Below are positions 41,195 through 51,600 of a DNA stretch of 64,000 bases, piece by piece. Both the position numbers and the translations under genes were made by a program. The DNA lies in NCBI RefSeq assembly GCF_932526225.1, contig NC_064036.1:8253519-8317518 (forward strand), written 5' to 3'. Every line of letters starts with the position of its first letter. Position 1 is the first letter of the stretch. This DNA comes from Nematostella vectensis (Eukaryota > Cnidaria > Anthozoa > Actiniaria > Edwardsiidae). The notes below the pieces were generated by a model, which was given only the letters and a program-made list of their open reading frames with translations, did no database searches and had not been told where the DNA came from.

Positions 41195-42158
41195 TGCTGT
41201 TGCTCTTGCTGCTTCTGCTGTTGTGGTTTCAGCTCATTCATCTCATCTACTTTGTTCTGCTGAATCGCCTCCGTTATCTGTGGTGGGAGCGGTTTAAACC
41301 TCTCTAGAATTGGGAGATGGATTCCTGGGCGTCTAGGTGGTCCCTTATACTTAGGAGAACCTGGAGGTATTTGCTTCGTAAGTACAGGCTCATTAGGCTT
41401 TTGTCCGGGAATAAGTGTCCCGGCCTCGTCCGGTGGTGGTCCCCCTACGGCGTGTCCTGCGCCGATACTAGTAGGTGGGACGTTAAACCCGGCGTTAGGG
41501 AGAGGAACTGTCACCGTTTGAAGAACGTAAGTACTTGGCTGGAACGGCATCAGGGCAGGTTTTAAAACGTTATCATCTTGTCTTGCAAGAACCGGGGCAT
41601 AAGCGAGAGGCTTCGTGTTTTGTACTGTGGTTATGTTTACGTTTATGGTTTGTGCTGCTGTTGTGGGAGTCGGGAAGACGCTGTTTAGTGCACTTTGGAC
41701 GACTTTGGACAGATAAGGCATGGACGGCGCTGTGATCACACTAGATGGGGATACGAGTCCTATGTTATTTGCCGACGAGGGTGCGATAGATGCTTGTGTC
41801 GGATTCCCTACTGGTCTTGGTGCGACACTGCTAGCCTGCCCTTCAGCAGGCGGCAAATTATTTTGGTTTCCTTTTTGCTGCGGTAATGTCTCCAGCCTGG
41901 CTGTGCCTGGATTAAATGAGTTATTTGTCGCAGTGTTATCGGTTTGTTTTGTAGCTTTTGCATTCCCTGTTGTATTCTTGGACCACGCTGAGTTAATTAC
42001 TTGGCTGGCTGTCTGGTTGGTGCTTGTCTGATTAGTGTGATCAGCAACTCTATTCAAGGATATCATTTTCTGTACCCACGTCGGAACTGGCCCTGTCTTC
42101 CCGCTTTTTTCATCGCTCTTGATTTTTTCACCAGACTTGCCCCCTTCGTCATCATCAT
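39835..42158 (-). CDS. Gene C last exon: long low-complexity tail
   Basis: This 2324-bp exon (774 codons with stop) opens with an acidic DDDDEGGKSGEKIKSDEK stretch. An Asn/Thr/Pro-rich region and a 20-residue poly-Gln run (41143..41202) follow. Next come four to five 14-residue repeats of the APTATPPSGGGNET type (42-bp DNA repeat, 40683..40865). The final block is Tyr-Pro rich, repeating AYPSPAPAYPSPA, and a charged helix-prone end DYNKYLEEFYKSY closes the protein. No conserved domain was recognised. The overall Ser/Thr/Pro richness suggests heavy O-glycosylation; this is inference. Confidence 0.9.
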
Positions 42159-45100
42159 CTGAGAGATAAAATATATGAAATAGCGTAAGCATTTTCTTAT
42201 CCTTCAAAGGCTTTGTTAATTACGTCTTCTTCAGCTACCATAGTGAGTGCAAGGTTAAGCTTCACTCACCTACACACTCCCCCCAGACACCGTCCCGATC
42301 GAAGTCGGCGGTGACTGCACACCAAGGCTTGTTATTATGCATGTAAGTGCATGTGTAGTACAGGACGTCTTGGAACTTGAACGGGAAGTTGCAGCAGGTG
42401 GTGTTAGCGTTACCCCCAATGGTTCTTACTCCGCATGAGGCACCTAGAAAATAGGGGTAAAATACGTTAACATTCTACCATTGTCATCATCAGCAGGCAG
42501 GAGCAAAAAATGGCAAAATTAAAATTGTAAGGTTGTGTTAGGTTACATTTTGAGGTTCCTTGCATAATATAAAACAAAATAAGTTTTAATATTTTTGGTA
42601 GATGATCTTTTCTTGAGATATGATTGAGCAAAGTTGCCGTAAATCATAAAAACGTAGCAATTTCGCCCAAATTGGGCAATTCCAGACAAATCAAGAGTTT
42701 TACAGTTTGCAATATCTCAAGAACGGATTATCTAACAAAAAATACTAAATTTTATTTTGTTTTATATAACACAAGGAACATCTATGCAAATAATCAAGCG
42801 AATATAAGCTAACACGACCTTACAATTTGAACTTTGCCATTTTTTGCTCTTGTCTCATCAGCATCATAATTATCTTCATCATTACATGATCGTCATCAGC
42901 ATCATTATCATCATCTTCATTATTGTCATCAGAATTATCAATACCATCATTATCAATTGAATAACTAACCGTGTACCAGCTTGTACAAAAATATGCCTCA
43001 TCCATATCATTTTATCTTAATTAAACGAGTCAATTAAACGAGTTTAACTTTGGTCTACTTATTGTGCTTTCAAACTTTTTTTGATTGAAACAGCAATGTG
43101 ATTTTTAGAAGCACACTAGCATACACACATTGGCACCAGTCGGGCCAAGACGGGACGCTAGCACAGTCTATTACCCGTGCAGTTCGGCAACCATGGACAG
43201 CTGTTTCGTCCTTATTAGGACTCGTCAGCATGGCATAGCCGGTTTGCCTCAGTTAAACTTCATCGGCAAAAAAATAACTGCATGGCGACTTCGACTCGAA
43301 CGAAGTGCTTTAAACCACAGCTTAGATCCATGTGGGATCTAGAGCTGCGACCGGGCTAGCGTGATGCCAATTGTGCGGATCACGCATGCGACCTTTGCTA
43401 GTCTAAAACTCCGTCGGATAGCCAAACTATCCTTGCGAGTATGTATACATAAATGTGAACTTTAGAAGCACACTAGCATACACACATTGGCACCAGTCGG
43501 GCCAAGACGGGACGCTAGCACAGTCTATTACCCGTGCAGTTCGGCAACCATGGACAGCTGTTTCGTCCTTATTAGGACTCGTCAGCATGGCATAGCCGGT
43601 TTGCCTCAGTTAAACTTCATCGGCAAAAAAAAACTGCAGGGCGACTTCGACTCGAACGAAGTGCTTTAAACCACAGCTTAGATCCATGTGGGATCTAGAG
43701 CTGCGACCGGGCTAGCGTGATGCCAATTGTGCGGATCACGCATGCGACCTTTGCTAGTCTAAAACTCCGTCGGATAGCCAAACTATCCTTGCGAGTATGT
43801 ATACATAAATGTGAACTTTAGAAGCACACTAGCATACACACATTGGCACCAGTCGGGCCAAGACGGGACGCTAGCACAGTCTATTACCCGTGCAGTTCGG
43901 CAACCATGGACAGCTGTTTCGTCCTTATTAGGACTCGTCAGCATGGCATAGCCGGTTTGCCTCAGTTAAACTTCATCGGCAAAAAAACTGCAGGGCGACT
44001 TCGACTCGAACGAAGTGCTTTAAACCACAGCTTAGATCCATGTGGGATCTAGAGCTGCGACCGGGCTAGCGTGATGCCAATTGTGCGGATCACGCAATGA
44101 AATTTAGCATGGTCATATAGCTACAACAATACCTAAACGACCGATTTGTGGCGTTGTAGGTGAATATTTTGACAACAAACGCGAGCCGTAAGATTCAGGC
44201 TTAAGATTTAATGTTCATCATCGTTATCATCATTGTTATCTTTACCGTTGTGGGCCTCTGGCGGGCATTCTGGACAGCACTTGTATTTCTTCTTGATGGA
44301 TCTAGCGCAGTTTAAATCCGGGCATTCCAAATTCGCACATTTCACTTTACCATTCCAACAGTGGCATTCTGGGATACATGGGCCTGGTGACCAAGCATCA
44401 CCGTGCATTCGGATCTCCCCTTCATAGACACAGCCTAATATTCATATAATATAATATTCATTTCAATTATACTATAAACATGTACTATACTATTTAATAT
44501 ATTATATTTGCAAGAAGCGTCTAGCAGCGTGGTGAAAAAGTGAGTTTTTTTTTATGGAGGCGACTTGGTTCCGAACTCTGACTGACAGCATGCGCGAAGG
44601 ACTATGGGGCCGGTGCAAGAACAGGGAGTTTGAGTGAACGTATTGGCCATACGCTGCCCGGGGGCTTGGGCCGAGATTGATAAGCGAACAGCATGCTGGG
44701 ACGACAGGGTTGCGTCCCCTAGAATCTTCCCAGCATGCTGTTCGCTTCCAACTCGACCTCGAATGGGAGGAACAGTTAGTTACATTTCGTGCTTTTATGA
44801 CTTACTTTTCTTATTTGTCGTCACGTTGTTCGGTACGCTAAATCGCGTGACAAGAGAGCGAAGAGACGTCCCTTTCCTGTGATGGGCTGCTGTAGAAATA
44901 AATAAGATTGCCGTGCATATTAAAATGTAGATTTCTAGTATATTATCGAATAAATTTATCGGAATAGCCTAAAAGAGACTGGGGCGAGAGGGGTTGCCTA
45001 GGGAGCATAGCCTTTTTTGGGCAGCCCCTTTATAACTGACTAGGAAGGGGAACACGGAAACTCCAATAATATCTTTTGCTTTGCTCGCTCTGCAATTACT

Positions 45101-47496
45101 ATTGTGTATATGTAATAAGTGTCCCATTGCTCTTTCGCATAAAACTTTATCATAGCTTTCGCCACAAAGATCTTTTAGGCAAAACATAAAAGGAAGATAG
45201 TAAGAAATTAGGTGAGACATATCTTTCCTTGTGATTATCTGATTGACGATTATCTGTTGTGAACACATCAGAAGAAGCAGAAGCAGTAGCTTTTACTTGT
45301 CTTAAAGTTACAAGGTTTTCAAAAAAGCTCATCTGAAAAGGTATTATATTATTATAGTACTAAGCTATATGATAGTACTATGAAATAATACCTTCCTATT
45401 TTTTAACTGATGTCTTGCGGTATTTTGTTCTTTGCGTGTAGCTTTATGCAATAATCGCGCTTGCTGTTTGGAATTTGCACTCAGTATTTGTACACAAATT
45501 TCTCTGGAGGCTTAGCTTGTGAGGAACCTTCGTGTCCTTTCTATTCTAATTCGAATAGAAAACCGAATAGAAAACACTTATTTTCTAAACAAAGAGACGA
45601 AAACGAGTTGAGAGGAGAGCCGGCCAGCATATCATTTATTAAAAGGCGGTTTAAACAATGACAATTACAACGTAATTTGATTAAAAGGTCAAGATACTAA
45701 ATGCGAGCGAATGAAAAATTACTTAGCTAATTAATGGTGGGAATTTACTATCTTGCGAAGTACTGTTAATTTGCTGTAAGGCGTCAAGTGAAAAACGCAA
45801 ACGGTATGGAGCGAATAAATAATGATACGTATTGATGATAAGGTAATGAGAGGGTACAACAATCTCGTGAATGCCGCAGATAAATACATATGCTCCTACG
45901 GTTAACACCTCCGTAAATGTACAAAAATAGATATGTGTTGAAAAGTAAAGTTTGTCACTTGCTCATCCTAAAATTAAAGTAGTCTTTGTGTTCGCTTTTT
46001 GTTGTTCACTTATTTGGCATCAGTTACCTCGGGGTAGATGGGGCTAATTTTCCCTACAGAGTATGAGTCTCAGACAGTCCAAAATATTAGGTAACCAATA
46101 AAATACAAGCTGGCAGATGCGGTTCACATATTTTGTTGGAAACGCACATAGTCAAAAAGAACAGAGGGAAAAAAAACAAATGAATGATGATAAAACAAAA
46201 CTTTTGTTCGTGTATCCGTCGTTTAATGCCAGCAAAAGTTAAATATTTTGGCTTATATGGTTTTTATTTTGCTGTGGTTTTATTTACGTATTTTCAAGGT
46301 TTTTGTTTCTTTGCACTAGAGTTTTTAGGGCATTTAATGCTGAGGAAGGAGACAGGTCAGGTCTTTTTTACATGGTACGTGAAATGTTCGAACACGTTCG
46401 GATTCCATGGGACCTCCCCCAGCTGGATGAAAAAAAAAAAAAAAACGAAATGTGCGAGACCCGATCAGTGTCGGTACTGTGTATTGAGCGGTCGTGAATA
46501 CGATCGGCACCATGTATAAGGGGTCTTAGAGAGAATTCAAAAGAACTGAACAGACACCGGTCGGTCTGCGGGTGGTTTTGGTGGCGGTTACGGCTCAAAG
46601 GGCGATTGGTGTGATCAACCTTGTTCTAACCTCTTTAATGACAAGTCAACTAGAAGTGCATCAACACTAATAAAATTGTTTTAGTTTTTAACTTTTTTTA
46701 TTTTAGTTTTTTTTTTTCTAGATTAATGAGTAGAGCGTCAATCTTGATTTTTTTTGTCTTGTGTTTTCTGTTAGAGCGTTATTGGCGGAGAATTAGCTTT
46801 AAACGCAATAATTTATTTTGCAATTGCACAATTCTTAGTCAGTTTTTAAACAACTTCGTAGCGAGTTTCAGTACATTTTAGCATTTTCGTAGCGCAGAGT
46901 TAATCCATATCCATTCTATTACTTGATAAAATGGGAAAAACACTTTAGTAATAGAGTATTTTATCATAAATGAGCAAAGTAAAGAATAATACCAGGTAAA
47001 TCTTTATCTTATTACTGAATTTCTATAATCAAATGTTTAGACTCTTTCGGACTCTAAATTTCGGACTCTAAATTTTGACAAAAACAAGTTCAAACACCGG
47101 TGTTTTAAAGTTAATCGAAATCTATTTTATTACTTGATAAAATGGGAAAAAGATAATGTAGTAATAGAGGATGTTATCATAAGCGAGCAAAGAAAAGAAT
47201 AATACTAAGTTAATATTTGTCTTATTACTATATTTCCGTAATCAAATGTTTAGACTCTTTCGGGCTGTTTATAAAAACAGACTCTAAATTTGGACAAAAA
47301 CAAGCTAAAGCACCGGTGTTCCGAACCTCAAAACACAATCTACATATGAAAACAGTGACCTTTCGATTAATCACCTACCTTTATGGTGCCTATGTCGGTG
47401 GGACAGAGCTTTTCCTTCCACATTTACAGCCAGAAATAACAATATTAATCCAAACCAGAGCATTTTTCTTTGAATCCTTAAACGGCCTTGTAACAT
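39835..47496 (-). CDS. Gene C: secreted VWC-FN2 protein with very long Pro/Thr/Gln/Tyr-rich tail (5 exons)
   Basis: Exons 47379..47496, 44246..44434, 42270..42443 and 39835..42158 join in phase 1, giving 935 codons including the stop; these four coding exons are the ones I can support, and an extra exon in the 2.9-kb first intron cannot be excluded. The order is signal peptide, VWC, FN2, then a 773-residue low-complexity tail ending KYLEEFYKSYRG. The VWC-FN2 pair is paralogous to that of gene D, but here it follows the signal peptide directly and there is no TSP1. A TATA box lies about 95 bp upstream of the ATG. The FN2-side intron holds the retrozyme repeats. It probably encodes a secreted matrix or mucus protein. 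Confidence 0.85.
42270..42443 (-). CDS. Gene C exon: fibronectin type II domain
   Basis: A 174-bp phase 1-1 exon with TTCCNFPFKFQDVLYYTCTY and PWCAVTADFDRDGVWGEC, the FN2 signature. As in gene D, an extra Cys-Cys pair precedes FPF. It is the closest match in the window to the exon at 25525..25689. Confidence 0.9.
43186..43248 (-). ncRNA. Type I hammerhead ribozyme, copy 1
   Basis: On the minus strand, stem I pairs GGCAA/UUGCC and CCAUG/CAUGG, separated by a 10-nt internal loop. The core CUGACGA is followed by stem II (GUCCU/AGGAC with an AAUA loop), then GAAA and a minimal stem III (AC, loop AGCU, GU). The cleavage triplet GUC places the cut between 43196 and 43195. All invariant core bases are present. 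Minimal stem III is typical of animal hammerheads, which may work best as dimers. Confidence 0.9.
43543..43605 (-). ncRNA. Type I hammerhead ribozyme, copy 2
   Basis: This is identical in sequence and predicted structure to copy 1. The predicted cut lies between 43553 and 43552, 357 nt from that of copy 1. Confidence 0.9.
43899..43961 (-). ncRNA. Type I hammerhead ribozyme, copy 3
   Basis: This is identical to copies 1 and 2. The predicted cut lies between 43909 and 43908, 356 nt from that of copy 2. It is the first of the three to be transcribed in the gene C direction. Confidence 0.9.
44246..44434 (-). CDS. Gene C exon: von Willebrand factor C domain
   Basis: A 189-bp phase 1-1 exon encoding AWSPGPCIPECHCWNGKVKC, then CPDLNC and YKCCPECPPE. 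It keeps the CxxCxC and CCxxC motifs and is a clear paralogue of the gene D VWC exon (shared WSPGPC.P.C.C.NGK). Confidence 0.9.
44682..44747. repeat. Inverted repeat (20-bp arms)
   Basis: The arms 'aagcgaacagcatgctggga' and 'tcccagcatgctgttcgctt' are perfect inverted copies around a 26-bp loop. It is in intron 1 of gene C and may be a small TE remnant. Confidence 0.8.
47379..47496 (-). CDS. Gene C exon 1: signal peptide
   Basis: Two in-frame Met codons are possible (47496 and 47463). The second gives MLWFGLILLFLAVNVEG, a cleaner signal peptide, followed by a basic His/Arg-rich ALSHRHRHHK. The exon splices in phase 1 at GTAGGT. Confidence 0.8.
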
Positions 47497-47589
47497 AAAT
47501 ACGAAAGGCCGGCAAGAAACCGATGAATCACTCATGCGCGTGATCACGTGACATGAGATATTCCGATATCGACTTCACTGGCGCGAGGT

Positions 47590-47598
47590 CCTTTTATA
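47590..47598 (-). promoter_or_regulatory. TATA box (TATAAAAGG) of gene C
   Basis: TATAAAAGG on the minus strand lies about 95 bp upstream of the first gene C ATG. With the usual 25-30 bp spacing this predicts a 5'UTR of about 65-70 nt. It supports gene C as an independent gene. Confidence 0.6.
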
Positions 47599-48323
47599 TT
47601 TAATAGAGGCGCGCAGCTTTAGAGAGTGGGCTACAGTTTTAAAATAAATTCATCCTAAAGAAAAAAAATCTCAGCTTGTGGTGTTAGTAATGGGTAGTCA
47701 TGTCTGATTACATAAACAAAAAAAAGGCGATAATCTCAAAATTCATTTTTTTAGTATTTATATTGAGATCTTTATCTATATTCTTTATTTCTTTATATTA
47801 TATTAAAAATATCTGCTTGTAACTTGAGAGAAATTATATATCTTTTTTTGCTTTGCTTTTTTTCTTCGGGAATATGGTTCCAAGGGTAATATAGAAAATA
47901 ACAATTTGAAATGTTCAGGTTATATATATGTATCTTTATTACAATCATAATATGGCACAGCGAGAATAGCCCAGAAATATTTATTTAAAAAATAAAACTA
48001 GATATTTATTTTACCGAATTGATAAAGCAAGAAAATCAGCGTTTATTTAAGCGAACTCATAATAAAAGAAAGTATAAAGGCGGGTGTGGGCGAAGGGTAC
48101 GGCGATAGCGACTTGTACTATGAAATCACAACCTATAGGTGTTGTTGAAAGTTGAATCTTTGATCGAGATTCCATATAGCCTTCCTGAACTATATCATAT
48201 TACTTTCCCACGTGTCACGTTGCATCAGGAACCTCCACCGAAATTTTGTGCTTCGCATGACGTCATATCCTGTTGACAAATGACGGTATGGATCATTAGT
48301 TACGTCACATCTGCTGTGTTCGG

Positions 48324-48329
48324 TTTATT
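48324..48329 (-). terminator. Candidate poly(A) signal AATAAA of gene B
   Basis: AATAAA on the minus strand lies about 193 bp past the gene B stop codon. The predicted 3'UTR would include the GGAC/ACAG microsatellite. Confidence 0.45.
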
Positions 48330-48410
48330 AATGTTTGCTCTTCCTGGCAGCCTCTAATTTTATGGAAAATCTCTTTACTTCGTAAAACGAGATGGTACAC
48401 CAACTTAAAG

Positions 48411-48479
48411 AGACAGACAGACAGACAGACGGACGGACGGACGGACGGACGGACGGACGGACGGACGGACGGACGGACG

Positions 48480-48515
<36 letters not shown>

Positions 48516-48516
48516 G
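48411..48516. repeat. (ACAG)n(GGAC)n(ACAG)n compound microsatellite
   Basis: A tetranucleotide tract of about 106 bp starts 6 bp past the stop codon of gene B. It accounts for the spurious PSVR/TDGR repeat ORFs on both strands. Confidence 0.95.
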
Positions 48517-48521
48517 CATAC

Positions 48522-48640
48522 CTAACATAGTCCGCACATCTTCTTGCAGTTGGTCTGCAGCCAGGCCTCGCTACACATCCCTGTGTTGTAGGAGGAGCAA
48601 CGCGTATCATCACCACACTGAGGCTCCGCAGGTGCGGCGT
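48522..48640 (-). CDS. Gene B exon 9: ShKT domain 3 and stop codon
   Basis: The exon encodes CGDDTRCSSYNTGMCSEAWL to NCKKMCGLC and then TAG. A donor-like GTATGC follows the stop immediately. Six cysteines are present and the toxin Lys-Tyr dyad is absent. Confidence 0.88.
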
Positions 48641-51600
48641 CTAGACGAATAATAGAGCGTGAGTACAGCAAGCAAGCTCTCCGAGAGAGAGCATTGAACA
48701 ACAACAGACTCCTATTTATGCCCAGAGTAAAACAATGCAAAGGTTACATGCAAGCAACAGTATTTATATAATATACTATATATACTAAAATAGTTATTAC
48801 CACCTATTTACATTTACAAATATTAAGATAAATGAATATTTTTTATTCCTTATTTTATTGTATATATCAATGCATTATGCTGGTATTTCTTTTCTTTTCT
48901 TTTTCTTTATTTTAACGTTAAATTTTTTTACGATGTGCTTGTTTTCCTTTTTTCTTTTGTTTTGTCATAGTTTCATGCTCTGCGCATAAATATGCTGATA
49001 AGTCCAGTGTCCTTACCGTTCTGTGAAGCATAAGTGTTGTACGCATTCTGTGACTCGCCTTGGGCCGGCTGCTGTGTCTGGTTGTCCTGTTGTGCAGCTT
49101 GGGTAGGCTGGGCTTCCTGTGGTTTTTGTGTCTGAGTATCCTGATATGCCTGTGTCTGATCGGCTGTTGGGGCCTGGTACTGTTGAGCTGCGGGCTGCTC
49201 TTGTGGTTGGGTAGCCTGTGTCTGCTGGCTTGGATAATCTTGGGAAGCCTGTGATTGCTGGCTGGCATAACTTTGAGTCTGCTGGGTTGCATCTGCTTGG
49301 GTAGCCTGTGTTTGTTCGCTTGCATAAGCTTGGGCAGCCTGTGCCTGCTGGCTTGCATCAACTTGGGTAGCCTGTGCTTGCTGGCTTGCATCACCTTGTA
49401 TAGCCTGTGCTTGTTGGGTTGGTTCAGCTTGGGTAGCCTGTGTTTGTTGTGTAGCTTCAGACTGGGCTGCCTGTGGTCCCTGTATCATATCGGCCTGGTT
49501 TTGTTGAGCTGGTACCGCTTGGACTACCTGTGTATTTCCCGCCGCGGCTTCCTGGGCCTCAGAGGCCGCAGCTTTAGCCTCTAGTGCCTTTTCGGCACTG
49601 TTCAAGTCAGCCTGTCCTTGACTGACGCTAAGGATTTCTTTGTTGCTCCCCTCGATCACCTCGACCTTCGGCTCGCTGGTGTACTTTGTTCCCTTTCTAG
49701 GGACGTCAATCTCGATGTTCTCGATCATGTTTTTGGTCACGGTCTGTGTACAAGAGATATTCATTCACATAGTACAGGGTCTGTATTAACATAACGTGAC
49801 CTTTTATCCTTACGACCAACCCATGGCCAATTTCTCTATACTCCACTGCTCACAAAATAGATAATGCGCTTGGAATTAACGTGCCTGCACTCACCTGCTT
49901 AAGTATAACCAGCGGCTTATCACTAGCGATACCAAGCGCGTCTGGGGGCATGATTGCGATCTCCTGAGGCTGTGGGACACCATTCACAAACTTGGGCTTT
50001 ACGTGGATGGTATACTTGGCCTTTTGCGGCTTGTCGCCCGGAGCGGGAGCGATGAGTTTCGACATGAGACTGGAAGGGTCATCCAGATCTTTCACTTCGG
50101 TAGGGTAGAACTTGTTCTCTACCGGAGTCTCGACAGGCTTCGTAGCGGTTTCGGTGGATGTCGGCTGGGCATCGGCTTGTTTTGTTTTAGCGTCGGCTAC
50201 TGCGTGCGTGTCGCTTAGCGTCTGTGACTCGTCGCCTGGAGACGAATGCAGCGATATCGCCAATGAGATTACTTACTGGACATCATTAACGATTAGTCGT
50301 GATGAGGCTGAAGAAGTTAAATCCGTCTCTCGCGGATTTGCGATTATTAACTTAACCGTTTGACGTTGGTGTGAAGGGCTTGAATGACTACGAAGATTTG
50401 ATTAGCCTAACTGATACAAAGACATTTAAGCGGTTTGCGTATCACTACAGAGTTGGCTGAATACTCAAAACAGCTGTTAGCAGACTCCAAAACAAAGGTG
50501 ACGAGGGTTATTGCGTTAGCGTTGCTAAAACTTACGTTTGCACAAGCCGCATTTTTTAGGACAGTAAATTTGCAGCCACGAGTCATTACATGCGGAATGA
50601 AGCACACCACACTGAGGGAACTTATCGTCGCAGTAAACCATGAATGGGTGGTTGACTAGAATGCAAGCCATTAACATGGTTAGATAATGATTTATAATAT
50701 TATGCAGTTTATTTAAATGGACGGTTAGAAAGCAAGCCATTAATGATATATTTTTATACTTGATTGTCAGATACACGACAGAGCAACGCATAACTGACTG
50801 GAAAAACTAGGGGGCAGTTCCAATTCCACCTTGAAAATCTTTTAAGATTAAAAAAATCAGCAGTAGATACGGATAATAATGCCTTAGGGACAGACCAATA
50901 GAAAAGTTATGGGAGGGTTGGCGTTATTTTGTCTGCTTGAAGTTTTTTTTTCTGAAGCCTCAGGTTTACACGATTTTTTTTCTTGCTTCACAAAGCTCTG
51001 TGCGATGTTGTTGCTGTTTGCAAGGGGTGTCTCGGGAAGTTTCTAACCTTTGAATACATTTTCGTGCCCATTTGAGAGTAGCAAACAACACTTTTGAATA
51101 ACAAGGTAACGTATTTCAAGTGTATACCTTCAGGTGCTTTGGGCGTGCCTTCAGGACAGTTGCCGTAGGGACACGGGATATGGCACGGCATATTTCCACA
51201 CATGCCAAATCGCTTGGGCTCGTCGCTTGATTTCACTTGCTCTTCTCGGGCATGGTCATTCTGCGGCTGCGCTGTCATCTGATCAGCGGTCTTCTCACCG
51301 TTTTTGTTCATGACAGCAATGTACACATCTTTGCCTTGTCTTGCTAAATAAATCAGATTGACAATTAGCTTATCACATATTTTATTCAATTTTAATGTTT
51401 CTCTCTCGTGGTGTCAAGCTTTGTTTGTGACGCCACGGTGCGTTTTGGCAAGAAGTGCTATATCAGCAAAACTTTTCTGGTGGATTGCTTGAGGTGCTTG
51501 ATGCTGCCAGATGCTGTGTAAAGTTTGATTAAAACTGTTGCCCAACACTTCGTCAAAACTCGTGGTCAACAAAGGGAGACACGACTGTCTTAGGTCTGCT

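Larger units (their letters stand above)
43111..44097 (-). mobile_element. Retrozyme-like tandem repeat: 357/356-bp units, 2.8 copies, each with a hammerhead ribozyme
   Basis: Units start at 43111, 43468 and 43824 and are nearly identical; the third is cut off at about 44097. They differ mainly in an A-run (after 'catcggc') and a few bases beside it. On the minus strand each unit has a type I hammerhead at the same place, so cleavage would release 357- and 356-nt monomers. Small tandem repeats of this length carrying type I hammerheads are known from invertebrate genomes as retrozymes, which give circular RNAs. The array is in a gene C intron, on the transcribed strand. Repeated 60-70 codon plus-strand ORFs are a by-product of the repetition. 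Confidence 0.88.

Noticed and set aside
43130-44052. Three near-identical 60-70 codon plus-strand ORFs (MAPVGPRRDAS...)
   Set aside because: They recur only because the 357-bp unit is repeated. Their ends differ because of indels in an A-run, and the conserved signal is the minus-strand hammerhead.
45150-45332. Minus-strand ORF MSFFENLVTLRQ... as an extra exon of gene C
   Set aside because: No convincing acceptor and donor in phase 1, and no domain.
48305-48652. ORFs with PSVR and TDGR repeats on both strands
   Set aside because: They arise from translating the tetranucleotide microsatellite.
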